Assembly (NCBI RefSeq): GCF_023715535.1
Contig: NZ_JAMBOI010000002.1
Coordinates: 558,001-622,000, forward strand
Source of the DNA: Sporosarcina luteola
Lineage (GTDB): Bacteria > Bacillota > Bacilli > Bacillales_A > Planococcaceae
Direction: 5' to 3'
Length of the DNA stretch: 64,000 nucleotides
In this document: one piece after another, positions 25,322 to 34,068 of the stretch
Layout of the letters: each line of letters begins with the position of its first letter
How positions within the stretch are numbered: position 1 is the stretch's first letter
The notes under the pieces: model-generated
The model's database searches: none
Told to the model about the DNA's origin: nothing
Seen by the model: the letters and a program-made list of their open reading frames with translations, nothing else
Translations under genes and position numbers: made by a program

Positions 25322-25475
25322 TTTTCATTGCCCGTAAAAAATTTATCGATCATTTCCCGTGAGATATCAATCATTTCCCGATAGTTATCGATCAATGAGA
25401 GGCACTTATCGATCATTTCCCAACATATATCGTTCATTTCCCGAGTTTTATTGTCATTTTGTGACCTTAGGCCCA
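25322..25475. repeat. 21-bp periodic array, core TTATCGATCATTTCCCG (6 units) plus tail
   Basis: Units begin near 25343, 25364, 25385, 25406, 25427 and 25448, every 21 bp exactly. The first five carry TTATC(G/A)(A/T)TCATTTCCC with one decayed copy (CAATGAGAG); the last reads TTATTGTCATTTTGTGACC followed by TTAGGCCCACC. The same last unit and tail recur inverted at 45.6 kb. It lies between the GNAT gene and spoVR, both minus strand. The open frames it creates (EMIDxxREMID-type peptides) are by-products of a 7-codon period. Confidence 0.8.
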
Positions 25476-25527
25476 CCACGAACAAACCAAAAAACCGCCA
25501 CATCGCAATGCGGCGGCACGTCATTTC

Positions 25528-26931
25528 CTAGGCAAATCTCCTGTGTACTTTCTTTCCATCGTATGAAAACACGACTTGTTTATTATCCACATACGTCTCC
25601 AAATGCACGATGCGTCCCCATAGTTGGTGGATATACGGGAGGACGTGTTCCAAATACGGTACATCCAGCTCGGTTTCTTCGTATTTATGCACTAAGTAGA
25701 GCTCTCCGTTGCGAACGTAATCCCCGTCATGGACGACTAGGTAAGGAAAGCCCCCGTTCACCCGCTGTGCAATGAGACGGTCTTGCACGCTTCGATATTC
25801 CTTATCTGAAATTTTATAATGGCTTCCTTTTTTCTCGAAGATATATAAATCTTCTTTTTGTACGAGTTCTTTCGTTAAATAGTTGCGGATGAAGGAAATG
25901 TCGGAGTCCATCTCTCTCACTTCAAACATTTTCTCCCGGCCTGACCCGGGCTTCACCCCTAACTCAATCATCTCTTCCGTTGGATGATCATATCGCCGTT
26001 CGATGTCTTCAAAGATTTTCAAGCCTAAATAATACGGATTGATGGACGTTCTGGACGGCTGGATGACATTCGCATTCAACTTTGCAAACTCAATCGTTTC
26101 GTCGGCCGTCAGATCCATCTCCCGTAAAATCCGCTGATGCCAATATGTCGCCCATCCTTCATTCATGATCTTCGTTTCCATTTGCGGCCAGAAGTAAAGC
26201 ATTTCTTCACGGATCATTGTCAATATATCTCGTTGCCATTCTTCCAATTCCCGACTATTTTCCAAGAGGAACAACAATAAATCCTTCTCCGGGGATGCAG
26301 GCGTCTTTTTCCGCTTTGTTTCCGCTGGCGGCTTCAGCTTCTTATGATCCATTTCCCATAAATCATCATAAACCGTTTTCCGGATAAAAGGCACATCTTC
26401 TACCTGCTCCACCTCTTCATTTCCATGACGCCATCGGACAAGGGAGGGGTCGACATGCTCCTGGATGGCGAGCACCGCGTCCAAGAAACGTTCTACCTCT
26501 TCATTCCCATAAACCTTTTCATATTCGGCAATCCGTTCGGCGGTTGCCGTCATGCTTTCGACCATGTCCCGCCTCGTATTCGAAAAGCGGGAGTTGTTTT
26601 TGAAGAAATCGCAATGTGCCAGAACGTGGGCAATGATCAATTTGTTCTGTATCAACGTATTGGTTTCCAATAGAAAAGCGTAACAAGGATTGGAGTTGAT
26701 GACGAGTTCGTATATTTGACTGAGCCCTAAATCATATTGAAGCTTCATCTTATGGAACTGTTTACCGAAGCTCCAATGTGAGAAACGTGTCGGCATTCCA
26801 TAAGCGCCAAATGTATAAATGATATCCGCTGGACAGATTTCATAGCGCATCGGATAAAAATCCAACCCGAACCCTTTCGCAATCTCCGTAATTTCTTCTA
26901 CTGCAAATTGGAGCGCCTTGTGCTCCGTCAT
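25528..26931 (-). CDS. spoVR: SpoVR family stage V sporulation protein
   Basis: A 467-residue protein of the SpoVR/YcgB family: recurring markers include [20 protein letters not shown] near residue 22, [13 protein letters not shown] near 118, [13 protein letters not shown] near 254 and the C-terminal [21 protein letters not shown]. In B. subtilis it affects cortex formation. It overlaps yhbH by 4 bp (ATGA) and is the last gene of prkA-yhbH-spoVR, the same order as yeaG-yeaH-ycgB in enterobacteria. Confidence 0.93.
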   Translation of the reverse strand: MTEHKALQFAVEEITEIAKGFGLDFYPMRYEICPADIIYTFGAYGMPTRFSHWSFGKQFHKMKLQYDLGLSQIYELVINSNPCYAFLLETNTLIQNKLIIAHVLAHCDFFKNNSRFSNTRRDMVESMTATAERIAEYEKVYGNEEVERFLDAVLAIQEHVDPSLVRWRHGNEEVEQVEDVPFIRKTVYDDLWEMDHKKLKPPAETKRKKTPASPEKDLLLFLLENSRELEEWQRDILTMIREEMLYFWPQMETKIMNEGWATYWHQRILREMDLTADETIEFAKLNANVIQPSRTSINPYYLGLKIFEDIERRYDHPTEEMIELGVKPGSGREKMFEVREMDSDISFIRNYLTKELVQKEDLYIFEKKGSHYKISDKEYRSVQDRLIAQRVNGGFPYLVVHDGDYVRNGELYLVHKYEETELDVPYLEHVLPYIHQLWGRIVHLETYVDNKQVVFSYDGKKVHRRFA

Positions 26932-28085
26932 ACGGATCCCTCCAGGCGTTTATGGAAGAACTTTTTCAAAGCATAGTACACATCCTTGTTTTCCTTTAGT
27001 ACATAATGCCGGAATTTCGGATCTTCGATTTTTTGATACGTATTCATCAAAGTTGAATATCGGCTATGTGCATTCACTTCCCCGTAGCCGAACATATTCG
27101 AAACTGCCATGAGTTCCTCTACTAATGAAAAGCATTTTCCGTTATCCGATGACATATTTTCTCCATCTGAAAAATGGAAGGGGTAGATATTATAGCGGGA
27201 AGGATGATACTTCTTGGCTATGAGATCGAGCGCTTTTTCATAGGCTGTCGAACAAATCGTGCCTCCGCTCTCCCCTTTCGAGAAAAAATCCATTTCCGAA
27301 ACGACTTTCGCAATCGTATGATGGGCGATGAATTCTATATCCACTTTTTCGTATTTTGTCCGTAAGAATTTTGTCATCCAGAAATAAAAGCTTCTCGCCA
27401 TGTATTTCTCAAAACTTCCCATAGAAGCGCTCGTATCCATCATCATGAGCACGACTGCCTTCGATTGAGGCTTAACGACTTCATCCCACGTCTTGAAACG
27501 GAGATCATCATTGTAGATCGGCATAATTTCAGCATGGCCTTCCATGGCATTACGTTTGAACGCTGCGATGATCGTCCGCTTTTTATCAATGTTCCCGATG
27601 AGCCCTTTCTTCCTGATGTCATTGAACTGAATGTCTTCTTCTGTAATTTCCGCTTGTTCCCTTTTTTCGAGATTCGGCAATTCAAGCTCTTTGAATAATG
27701 TCTCTTCGATTTCGGCGAGCGACACTTCCGCTTCATAATAATCCTGGCCTGGCTGATCGCCCGCCTGTTTGCCTTTTCCTGCACTCTGACTGCCATCGCT
27801 TGCAACTACGTCTCCCACTTGACTATCTCCGCCGCCTTGGCCGACATGCTTGGATTTATTATGGTTATAACGGATTTTGTATTCATCCAAAGAACGGATC
27901 GGTATTTTAATGACGTCCCTGCCATCCGACATGACGATGCTTTCTTCACTGATCAATTCGGGCAGATTACTGTGGATTGCTTTCTTCACTTTATCCGAAT
28001 GTCGTTTCTGATCCTGATATCCTTTTCGGTGAAGCGACCAGTTTTCCTGGGAGACGACAAATGATTCGCTCTGCTCTTCATGCAT
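26928..28085 (-). CDS. yhbH: Sporulation protein YhbH (YeaH/DUF444 family)
   Basis: A 385-residue protein with the DUF444 signature: N-terminal [18 protein letters not shown], a central [20 protein letters not shown] that is a von Willebrand-type metal site (DTSASMG near residue 218), and [13 protein letters not shown] downstream. It acts with the PrkA kinase in stress and sporulation. It lies 77 bp after prkA and overlaps spoVR by 4 bp. A CATATACT sequence at 28120-28127 on the same strand could be a weak extra SigE -10. Confidence 0.93.
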   Translation of the reverse strand: MHEEQSESFVVSQENWSLHRKGYQDQKRHSDKVKKAIHSNLPELISEESIVMSDGRDVIKIPIRSLDEYKIRYNHNKSKHVGQGGGDSQVGDVVASDGSQSAGKGKQAGDQPGQDYYEAEVSLAEIEETLFKELELPNLEKREQAEITEEDIQFNDIRKKGLIGNIDKKRTIIAAFKRNAMEGHAEIMPIYNDDLRFKTWDEVVKPQSKAVVLMMMDTSASMGSFEKYMARSFYFWMTKFLRTKYEKVDIEFIAHHTIAKVVSEMDFFSKGESGGTICSTAYEKALDLIAKKYHPSRYNIYPFHFSDGENMSSDNGKCFSLVEELMAVSNMFGYGEVNAHSRYSTLMNTYQKIEDPKFRHYVLKENKDVYYALKKFFHKRLEGSV

Positions 28086-28162
28086 TTCTATTCACCTACT
28101 CCAGTCCACTCATTTTTTTAGTATATGCAACGAATGGCGGTTTTTGATATGGGAGGATTTTC

Positions 28163-30058
28163 TTATCGGTTCAACAGGCTGCCGACGTACCGTAGCAATT
28201 CATTGGCAGAGATTGAATTATATCCATATTCATCAATAAGCCTTGCTACGACCTCATTGATTTTCTTCAAATGATTTTCGTCAGGAGTCGCCGATGAAGT
28301 TGTGATTTTGACAACATCCTTCAAGTCCGCGAACAGCTTCTTCTGAATCGCCTCCCGCAGCCTTTCGTGGGATTTGTAATCAAATCGCTTGCCTTTCCTT
28401 GCGTATGCGGAAATCCGGATGAGGATTTCTTCTCGGAAAGCCCTTTTCGCATTCTCTGAGATTCCGATTTGCTCTTCAATGGAACGCATAAGCTTTTCAT
28501 CCGGATTCATCTCTTCGCCGGTGAGGGGATCTTTCATTTTGTGCTTATTGCAATAGGCTTCAACGTTATCCAAATAGTTATCCATCAACGTCCGTGCAGA
28601 TTCTTCGTACGAATAGACGAATGCCTTCTGCACTTCTTTCTTCGCAATTTCATCAAATTCCTTGCGGGCAATCGATATATAATTCAAATATTCCTCTTTG
28701 TCGTCCTTTGAAATGGATGCATGCTGATCCAATCCTTCTTTTAAGGAACGCAGCACATCGAGTGCATTGATGGCATCCACTTCTTTTCGGATGATTGCCG
28801 ACGAGATCCGGTTAATGACATATCTCGGGTCGATGCCGTCCATGCCTTCATTCGGAAACTCTTTTTTCAGCTCTTCCAGATCCACTGAGTTAAATCCTTC
28901 CACATTTTCACCGTCATACAATCGCATCTTCTTCACAATATCGATTCCTTGTTTTTTCGATATTTTCAAACGCGTGAGGACGGAGAAGATAGCAGCAACC
29001 CTAAGGGCATGTGGAGCAATATGCACATGGGCCATATCACTTTCGCTTATCATCTTTTCGTAGATTTTTTCTTCCTGACTCACTTTCAAGTTATAAGGGA
29101 TCGGCATGACAATGATCCGGGAATGCAGCGCTTCATTCTTCTTATTGGAAATGAAAGCCCGATATTCGGTTTCATTCGTATGGGCGACGATCAATTCATC
29201 CGCACTGATCAATGCAAATCTGCCTGCTTTGAAGTTCCCTTCTTGCGTCAGCGACAAAAGGTGCCAGAGGAATTTTTCATCGAGCTTGAGCATCTCCTGA
29301 AATTCCATCATTCCGCGGTTTGCCTTGTTCAACTCCCCGTCAAAACGATAAGCGCGGGGATCTGATTCGGAGCCGTATTGGGCAATTGTCGAAAAGTCGA
29401 TGCTCCCGGTCAAATCGGCGATATCCTGGGATTTTGGGTCGGATGGGGTGAATGTTCCGATGCCCACCCGTTTGTCTTCCGAAAAGAAGATTCGTTCAAC
29501 GAGTACATCTTCAATCCGCCCGCCGTATTCAGTTTCAAGGCGCATCGTATTCAACGGGGACAGGCTTCCTTCAATCCGGATTCCAAACTCCTCATAGAAA
29601 TCATCTCGTAAATATTCCGGAATCAAATGCAATGGGTCTTCATGCATCGGACATCCCTTAATAGCATATACCGCACCTTCATCCGTCCTCGAATATTGTT
29701 CCAATCCACGTTTCAACAAGGTGACGAGAGTGGATTTCCCTCCGCTGACGGGACCCATAAGCAATAAGATCCTTTTTCGCACATCGAGCCGTTTTGCTGC
29801 AGGATGGAAATATTCATTGACTAGCCGCTCGACCGTATCTTCGAGACCGAAAATCTCATTTTCGAAAAAGCGGAATTTTGTATACCCGTGTTCTTTCGTT
29901 TGGCCATGGCTTTTGATCATTTCATACACTCTCGAATGTGCCGTTTGTGCAACTTCTTTACGTTCCTGTAAGATGCCTAAATAATCGGCAAAGGTGCCTT
30001 CCCACTTAAGCTTGCTTTCTTCTACACGGAAATGTTCTAGCTTACGTAAAATATCCAT
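28163..30058 (-). CDS. prkA: Serine protein kinase PrkA (AAA+ type)
   Basis: A 631-residue protein matching PrkA/YeaG: an N-terminal AAA+ module with Walker A LMGPVSGGKSTLVTLLKRG near residue 100, the EHFRVEESKLKWEGTFADYL start, and a C-terminal kinase-like region ending in LIDEYGYNSISANELLRYVG. It supports sporulation through the mother-cell regulon in B. subtilis. First gene of the prkA-yhbH-spoVR unit, with GGAGGG before the ATG and a good SigE-type promoter upstream. Confidence 0.95.
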   Translation of the reverse strand: MDILRKLEHFRVEESKLKWEGTFADYLGILQERKEVAQTAHSRVYEMIKSHGQTKEHGYTKFRFFENEIFGLEDTVERLVNEYFHPAAKRLDVRKRILLLMGPVSGGKSTLVTLLKRGLEQYSRTDEGAVYAIKGCPMHEDPLHLIPEYLRDDFYEEFGIRIEGSLSPLNTMRLETEYGGRIEDVLVERIFFSEDKRVGIGTFTPSDPKSQDIADLTGSIDFSTIAQYGSESDPRAYRFDGELNKANRGMMEFQEMLKLDEKFLWHLLSLTQEGNFKAGRFALISADELIVAHTNETEYRAFISNKKNEALHSRIIVMPIPYNLKVSQEEKIYEKMISESDMAHVHIAPHALRVAAIFSVLTRLKISKKQGIDIVKKMRLYDGENVEGFNSVDLEELKKEFPNEGMDGIDPRYVINRISSAIIRKEVDAINALDVLRSLKEGLDQHASISKDDKEEYLNYISIARKEFDEIAKKEVQKAFVYSYEESARTLMDNYLDNVEAYCNKHKMKDPLTGEEMNPDEKLMRSIEEQIGISENAKRAFREEILIRISAYARKGKRFDYKSHERLREAIQKKLFADLKDVVKITTSSATPDENHLKKINEVVARLIDEYGYNSISANELLRYVGSLLNR

Positions 30059-30091
30059 TCATTTCCCTCCATTCAGGGCCTGGTTTCAATC

Positions 30092-30120
30092 ATTGTATGC
30101 GAGGAGGCTCAGTAAAATGA
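30092..30120 (-). promoter_or_regulatory. SigE-type promoter of prkA
   Basis: On the minus strand TCATTTT, a 14-bp spacer and CATACAAT, a full match to the SigE -10 consensus, 33 bp before the prkA ATG. prkA is SigE-dependent in B. subtilis. Confidence 0.6.
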
Positions 30121-30125
30121 GACAT

Positions 30126-30167
30126 ATAAAACAAGCGGCTAAACGAATATGCTCGTTTAGCCGCTTG
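30126..30167 (-). terminator. Intrinsic terminator of DUF1801 gene
   Basis: A 15-bp near-perfect stem (CAAGCGGCTAAACGA / TCGTTTAGCCGCTTG) with a short loop and TTTTAT tail on the minus strand. It separates the DUF1801 gene from prkA. Confidence 0.88.
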
Positions 30168-30169
30168 CG

Positions 30170-30592
30170 TCAGTTTTCCGGATATGTTTTTCTTAGAAAT
30201 GCAATGGATTGTTTGATGAGCTGCTGTAAAACTTCGATGTCGATATCGTCCACTTTATTAATGTACACACATGCTTTACCTGATGTATGCTTCCCGAATT
30301 TGGCTAACAGCGCTTCACGTTCCGAATCACCTGGAGCGAAATAGAGGCTGGTCTTCGCTTTGCGAGGTGAAAAGCCGACGAGCGGCGCATCCCCTTCATG
30401 GCCCGTATTATAGACATAATGATACGACCCGAAGCCAATGATGCTCGGTCCCCACATCTTTGCCTCATAGCCCGCCGTCTCCGTGAAGATGTCCAATAAT
30501 CGATAGGCGTCCTCCCGCTTTTTCGGACTATCCACCGCTTCGATGAATTCAATGACACTGGCGTCCGTTTCCTTCGTTTTCAGCTCGTACAT
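30170..30592 (-). CDS. DUF1801 family protein (YdhG-like)
   Basis: A 140-residue protein with the DUF1801 order: REDAYRLLDIFTETAG near the start, KMWGPSIIGFGSYHY near 45, GFSPRKAKTSLYF near 72, and GKACVYINKVDDIDIEVL towards the end. The fold resembles frataxin/YdhG; function unknown. The ATG at 30592 has GGAGGGGG 5 nt upstream. Transcribed away from the polyamine operon, with its own terminator. Confidence 0.85.
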   Translation of the reverse strand: MYELKTKETDASVIEFIEAVDSPKKREDAYRLLDIFTETAGYEAKMWGPSIIGFGSYHYVYNTGHEGDAPLVGFSPRKAKTSLYFAPGDSEREALLAKFGKHTSGKACVYINKVDDIDIEVLQQLIKQSIAFLRKTYPEN

Positions 30593-30739
30593 TGTTTTAT
30601 CCCCCTCCCATAAGTCTGAATGATTCAAATGCTTGATATTACACCGAACATAGACTAACGTTAAAAGCATAGCAATCCCTTCATTTACCTACTACTATAT
30701 AGGTTGTTTAAACGGAGAGCAAAGCGGAAATAAATTGTC

Positions 30740-30767
30740 TTGACTAGGAAGTTTTTTACTCTATAAT
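30740..30767 (+). promoter_or_regulatory. Strong SigA-type promoter of the polyamine operon
   Basis: TTGACT, 16-bp spacer and perfect TATAAT. Transcription would start near 30774, giving a leader of about 160 nt before the speD start, which contains the folded element at 30785-30895. Confidence 0.85.
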
Positions 30768-30784
30768 TAAAATGATTTTCTATA

Positions 30785-30898
30785 AAGCGGAGGGCGCTTG
30801 CTCAGCCGCGACAGGCATAAGACGAAGAGGCGAAGTGGCGCTTTTTGCCACATAGCCGCTTTGACTTATGACCCGAGTGGCTAGCGCCCGGAGCTGGA
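30785..30898 (+). repeat. Structured dispersed-repeat-like element in speD leader
   Basis: A GC-rich block of about 115 bp in an AT-rich leader. It folds as nested stems: GGGCGCT (30792) with AGCGCCC (30883), CATAAG (30816) with CTTATG (30865), and GTGGC (30835) with GCCAC (30847) around a T5 loop. The wording (GCATAAGACGAAGAGGCG, GACTTATGACCCGAG, CTAGCGCCCGGAGCTGGA) resembles long-hairpin intergenic repeats I associate with Bacillaceae genomes. It lies inside the transcribed leader of the polyamine operon. Confidence 0.7.
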
Positions 30899-30936
30899 TT
30901 TTGTCGATTTTGTCGAATAAAGGAGGGATATTCGGG

Positions 30937-31749
30937 TTGGAAAATAAGCTGAAGTTATACGGCTTTAACAACCTCACCAAAACACTTAGCTTCAACATCT
31001 ATGATGTGAGCTATGCAAAAAGTGAGCGGGAACAAAAAGATTATATTGCCTACATCGATGAGCAATACAATTCGGAACGGTTGACGAACATTCTTTATGA
31101 TGTGACCGAGATCGTTGGAGCCCATGTATTGAACGTTAGTAAACAGGACTATGATCCACAAGGTGCAAGTGTCACCATCCTTATTACGGAGGAGACACTC
31201 CCTGTCGCTGTGATCGATGAATCGTGCAACCGCGGAGAAATCGATATTTTGAAGACCCGGGATTCGGTTGTTGGCCATTTGGATAAAAGCCATGTCACCG
31301 TCCATACGTATCCTGAATATCACCCGGATAATTCGATCGCCACGTTCCGTGTCGATATCGAAGTATCGACTTGTGGTGAAATTTCCCCTTTGAACGCACT
31401 GGATTATCTGATTGGCAGCTTCGACTCTGATATTATCACGACGGATTATCGCGTACGCGGTTTTACCCGTGATGATAAAGGGAAGAAATTATTTATGGAC
31501 CATAAAATGACGTCGATCCAGGATTATATCGACAGTGAGACGTTGCAGAAGTATGACGCCATCGATGTTAATGTATATCAATCAAATATCTTTCATACAA
31601 AGCTGCTGATCAAGGACATCAATTTACAAAATTACCTTTTCAATACGGATGTGTATGAAATACCTCCGAAAGAAAGGCTGAATATCACAAACAACCTACG
31701 TAAAGAGATGATTGAAATTTTCAGCGGTTCCAATATATATGAAGAGTGA
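30937..31749 (+). CDS. speD: S-adenosylmethionine decarboxylase proenzyme, E. coli type
   Basis: A 270-residue protein aligning end to end with E. coli SpeD (264 residues). The self-cleavage site is visible as GHLDKSHVTVHTYPE, with cleavage expected between Lys117 and Ser118 to leave a pyruvoyl group; the active-site cysteine region is VSTCGEISP (about Cys146). It makes decarboxylated AdoMet, the aminopropyl donor for SpeE. B. subtilis uses a much smaller SpeD class, so this is notable for a Bacillus relative. The start is TTG at 30937, 9 nt after AAAGGAGGG; the longer frame runs into the leader repeat. First gene of a six-gene operon. Confidence 0.93.
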   Translation: MENKLKLYGFNNLTKTLSFNIYDVSYAKSEREQKDYIAYIDEQYNSERLTNILYDVTEIVGAHVLNVSKQDYDPQGASVTILITEETLPVAVIDESCNRGEIDILKTRDSVVGHLDKSHVTVHTYPEYHPDNSIATFRVDIEVSTCGEISPLNALDYLIGSFDSDIITTDYRVRGFTRDDKGKKLFMDHKMTSIQDYIDSETLQKYDAIDVNVYQSNIFHTKLLIKDINLQNYLFNTDVYEIPPKERLNITNNLRKEMIEIFSGSNIYEE

Positions 31750-31759
31750 GAGGACGGTG

Positions 31760-33220
31760 TTGGACATTCTTTCACAACAGAAAGCCCCAATTATGGAGGC
31801 TCTAAACAATTACAAAAAGATGCGGGTCGTTCCTTTCGATGTCCCCGGCCATAAACGTGGCAGAGGAAACGAGGAGCTGACCGCTTTTTTAGGTGAAAAT
31901 TGCATGACGGTGGATGTCAATTCTATGAAGCCGTTGGATAATCTGATTCACCCCGTTTCCGTCATCCGGGAAGCTGAGGAGCTTGCAGCAGAAGCTTTCG
32001 GAGCGAAGCACGCCTTTTTCATGGTGAACGGGACGACTTCCGCTGTACAAGCGATGGTCATGACGGCATGCAAGGCGGGCGAAAAGATCATCATGCCCCG
32101 AAATGTGCACCGCAGCGCCATCAATGCACTCATCCTGAGCGGTGCCATTCCTGTCTATGTCAATCCGGGCGTGAACAATGAACTCGGAATTCCTTTGGGA
32201 ATGGCGGTGAAGGATGTGGAGAGGGCGATCCTCGAGCATCCTGATGCTAAAGCGATCCTTATAAACAACCCGACGTATTACGGTATCTGTTCGAATATGC
32301 AGGCGATTACTGATCTTGCCCATCGCCACGGAATGCTCGTTCTCGTTGACGAGGCGCATGGAACGCATTTTTATTTCAGTGACGACCTGCCTGCTTCCGC
32401 GATGTCTGTGGGCGCCGATATGGCTTCAGTGAGCATGCATAAATCGGGCGGTTCATTGACCCAAAGCTCATTGTTGTTGATTAATAATGAAGTGAGCGAA
32501 GGATACACAAGACAAATTATCAATCTAACGCAAACGACGAGCGGCTCGTATCTGCTCCTCTCCTCCCTTGACATTTCACGGAAAAATCTCGCTTTGAATG
32601 GGCAGGAGATCTTCCGGAAAGTCGGAGAAATGGCACAGTATACCCGCGAGGAAATCAATAAGATTAGCGGTTACTACGCTTTTTCGGATGAGTTGAAGAA
32701 CGGCGATACAATTTTTGATTTCGACACAACAAAGCTTTCCGTCCATACACTTGAGCTAGGATTGGCAGGTGTCGAAGTGTATGACATTCTGCGGGATGAA
32801 TATGACATCCAAATCGAGTTCGGGGACATCGGCAACATCTTGGCGTACATATCAGTCGGAGACCGCCGATTGGATCTCGAACGGCTCGTCTCGGCACTCG
32901 CTGAAATCAAGAGACGCTACAGCAAGGACAAAGGCGGCTTGTTCGATCATGAATATATAACTCCTCAAGTCGTCTATACGCCTCAAAAAGCGTTTTACGC
33001 ACCGAAGGAGACGCTTCCTATAAACGACAGCGCCGGCCGCATTGCTAGCGAATTCGTCATGGCCTACCCGCCCGGCATACCGATTTTGGCTCCGGGTGAA
33101 CGGATCACTCCCGAGATTTTGCAATACATCCAATATTGCAAGGACAAGGGCAGCTTCATGACAGGTACGGAAGATAGCAAAATCGAGCATATCAACGTTT
33201 TGAAGGAGGCTGAGCAATGA
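31760..33220 (+). CDS. speA: Arginine decarboxylase (fold type I, Orn/Lys/Arg decarboxylase family)
   Basis: A protein of about 486 residues, matching B. subtilis SpeA in size and order: VPFDVPGHKRGRG near residue 27, GTTSAVQAMVMTA near 97, LVDEAHGTHFYFS near 195, and the PLP lysine in SMHKSGGSLTQSS near 222. It belongs to the aspartate-aminotransferase-fold decarboxylases; arginine is the likely substrate because agmatinase is encoded in the same operon, although lysine or ornithine cannot be excluded from sequence. The start is TTG (31760) or GTG (31757) with GAGAGG upstream. It begins 10 bp after speD. Confidence 0.9.
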   Translation: MDILSQQKAPIMEALNNYKKMRVVPFDVPGHKRGRGNEELTAFLGENCMTVDVNSMKPLDNLIHPVSVIREAEELAAEAFGAKHAFFMVNGTTSAVQAMVMTACKAGEKIIMPRNVHRSAINALILSGAIPVYVNPGVNNELGIPLGMAVKDVERAILEHPDAKAILINNPTYYGICSNMQAITDLAHRHGMLVLVDEAHGTHFYFSDDLPASAMSVGADMASVSMHKSGGSLTQSSLLLINNEVSEGYTRQIINLTQTTSGSYLLLSSLDISRKNLALNGQEIFRKVGEMAQYTREEINKISGYYAFSDELKNGDTIFDFDTTKLSVHTLELGLAGVEVYDILRDEYDIQIEFGDIGNILAYISVGDRRLDLERLVSALAEIKRRYSKDKGGLFDHEYITPQVVYTPQKAFYAPKETLPINDSAGRIASEFVMAYPPGIPILAPGERITPEILQYIQYCKDKGSFMTGTEDSKIEHINVLKEAEQ

Positions 33221-34068
33221 ATTTATGGTATAGGGAAAACCATTCGCCGGACGTCCAATTTTCGATGAGAGTCATTGAGCACCTATATACCGGGAAAAGC
33301 GAGTTCCAGAAAATCGATGTTTTTGAAACAGCTGAATTCGGCCGAGTTCTCACATTGGACGGCTACGTCATGGTAACTGAGAAGGATGAATTCATTTATC
33401 ACGACATGATCACCCACGTTCCGATGGCAACGAATCCCGGCATTAAGAAAGTGCTCGTCATCGGAGCCGGAGATGGCGGCACAATCCGGGAACTGACGAA
33501 GTATGATTCGATCGAGCATATTGACATGGTTGAAATCGACGAAATGGTCGTTGACGTATGCCGGGAATTCATCCCCCAAACCGCTAGCAAACTCGATGAT
33601 CCCCGCGTTCATCTTCATTTCGAAGACGGCTTGAAATTTGTCCGTTCCCGAAATGATGAATATGATTTGATCATCGTCGACTCGACGGATCCATTCGGAC
33701 CGGGAGAAGGCTTGTTCACAAGGGAATTTTACGGCAACTGCTATAAGGCATTGAACGATGAAGGCATTCTTGTCAATCAACACGAAAGCCCTTTCTATGA
33801 AGAAGACGCGTTAGGCATGCAGCGGGCACATAAGCGGATCATCGGGTTCTTCCCCGTATGCGAAGTGTACCAATTGCATATTCCGACATATCCTTCGGGT
33901 CATTGGCTGTTCGGTTTCGCCTCCAAAAAATATGATCCGATCAAAGATTTGGATGCAGATGCTTGGAATCAGCTCGGCTTGGAAACAAAGTATTACAACA
34001 CCGATATCCACGTCGGCTCATTTGCCTTGCCGAACTACGTAAAGGAGCAATTGAAAGATGTTGAATAA
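33217..34068 (+). CDS. speE: Spermidine synthase (aminopropyltransferase)
   Basis: A 283-residue aminopropyltransferase with the family motifs: N-terminal SVQFS-like region QFSMRVIEHLYTGKS, the substrate loop LDGYVMVTEKDEF and IYHDMITHVP, the SAM-site VIGAGDGGTIREL near residue 82, and the catalytic VDSTDPFGPGEGLF near 155. It joins the aminopropyl group of decarboxylated AdoMet to putrescine; acceptor choice (putrescine, agmatine, spermidine) is not decided by these motifs. It overlaps speA by 4 bp (ATGA) and speB by 11 bp. Confidence 0.95.
   Translation: MNLWYRENHSPDVQFSMRVIEHLYTGKSEFQKIDVFETAEFGRVLTLDGYVMVTEKDEFIYHDMITHVPMATNPGIKKVLVIGAGDGGTIRELTKYDSIEHIDMVEIDEMVVDVCREFIPQTASKLDDPRVHLHFEDGLKFVRSRNDEYDLIIVDSTDPFGPGEGLFTREFYGNCYKALNDEGILVNQHESPFYEEDALGMQRAHKRIIGFFPVCEVYQLHIPTYPSGHWLFGFASKKYDPIKDLDADAWNQLGLETKYYNTDIHVGSFALPNYVKEQLKDVE

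Noticed and set aside
25322..25475. CRISPR array
   Set aside because: No unique spacers of about 30 bp, repeat cores are contiguous at 21 bp, and no cas gene is present anywhere in the window.
25219..25524. Minus-strand frame with EMID-type repeats and plus-strand frame with YRSFP-type repeats at the 25-kb array
   Set aside because: Both are read-outs of the 21-bp array. The same peptide words recur at 45.6 kb because the DNA is repeated, in the absence of start sites.
28120..28127. Separate SigE promoter for yhbH
   Set aside because: The CATATACT box is only part of the consensus and the -35 spacing is too long; noted in the yhbH entry but not called.
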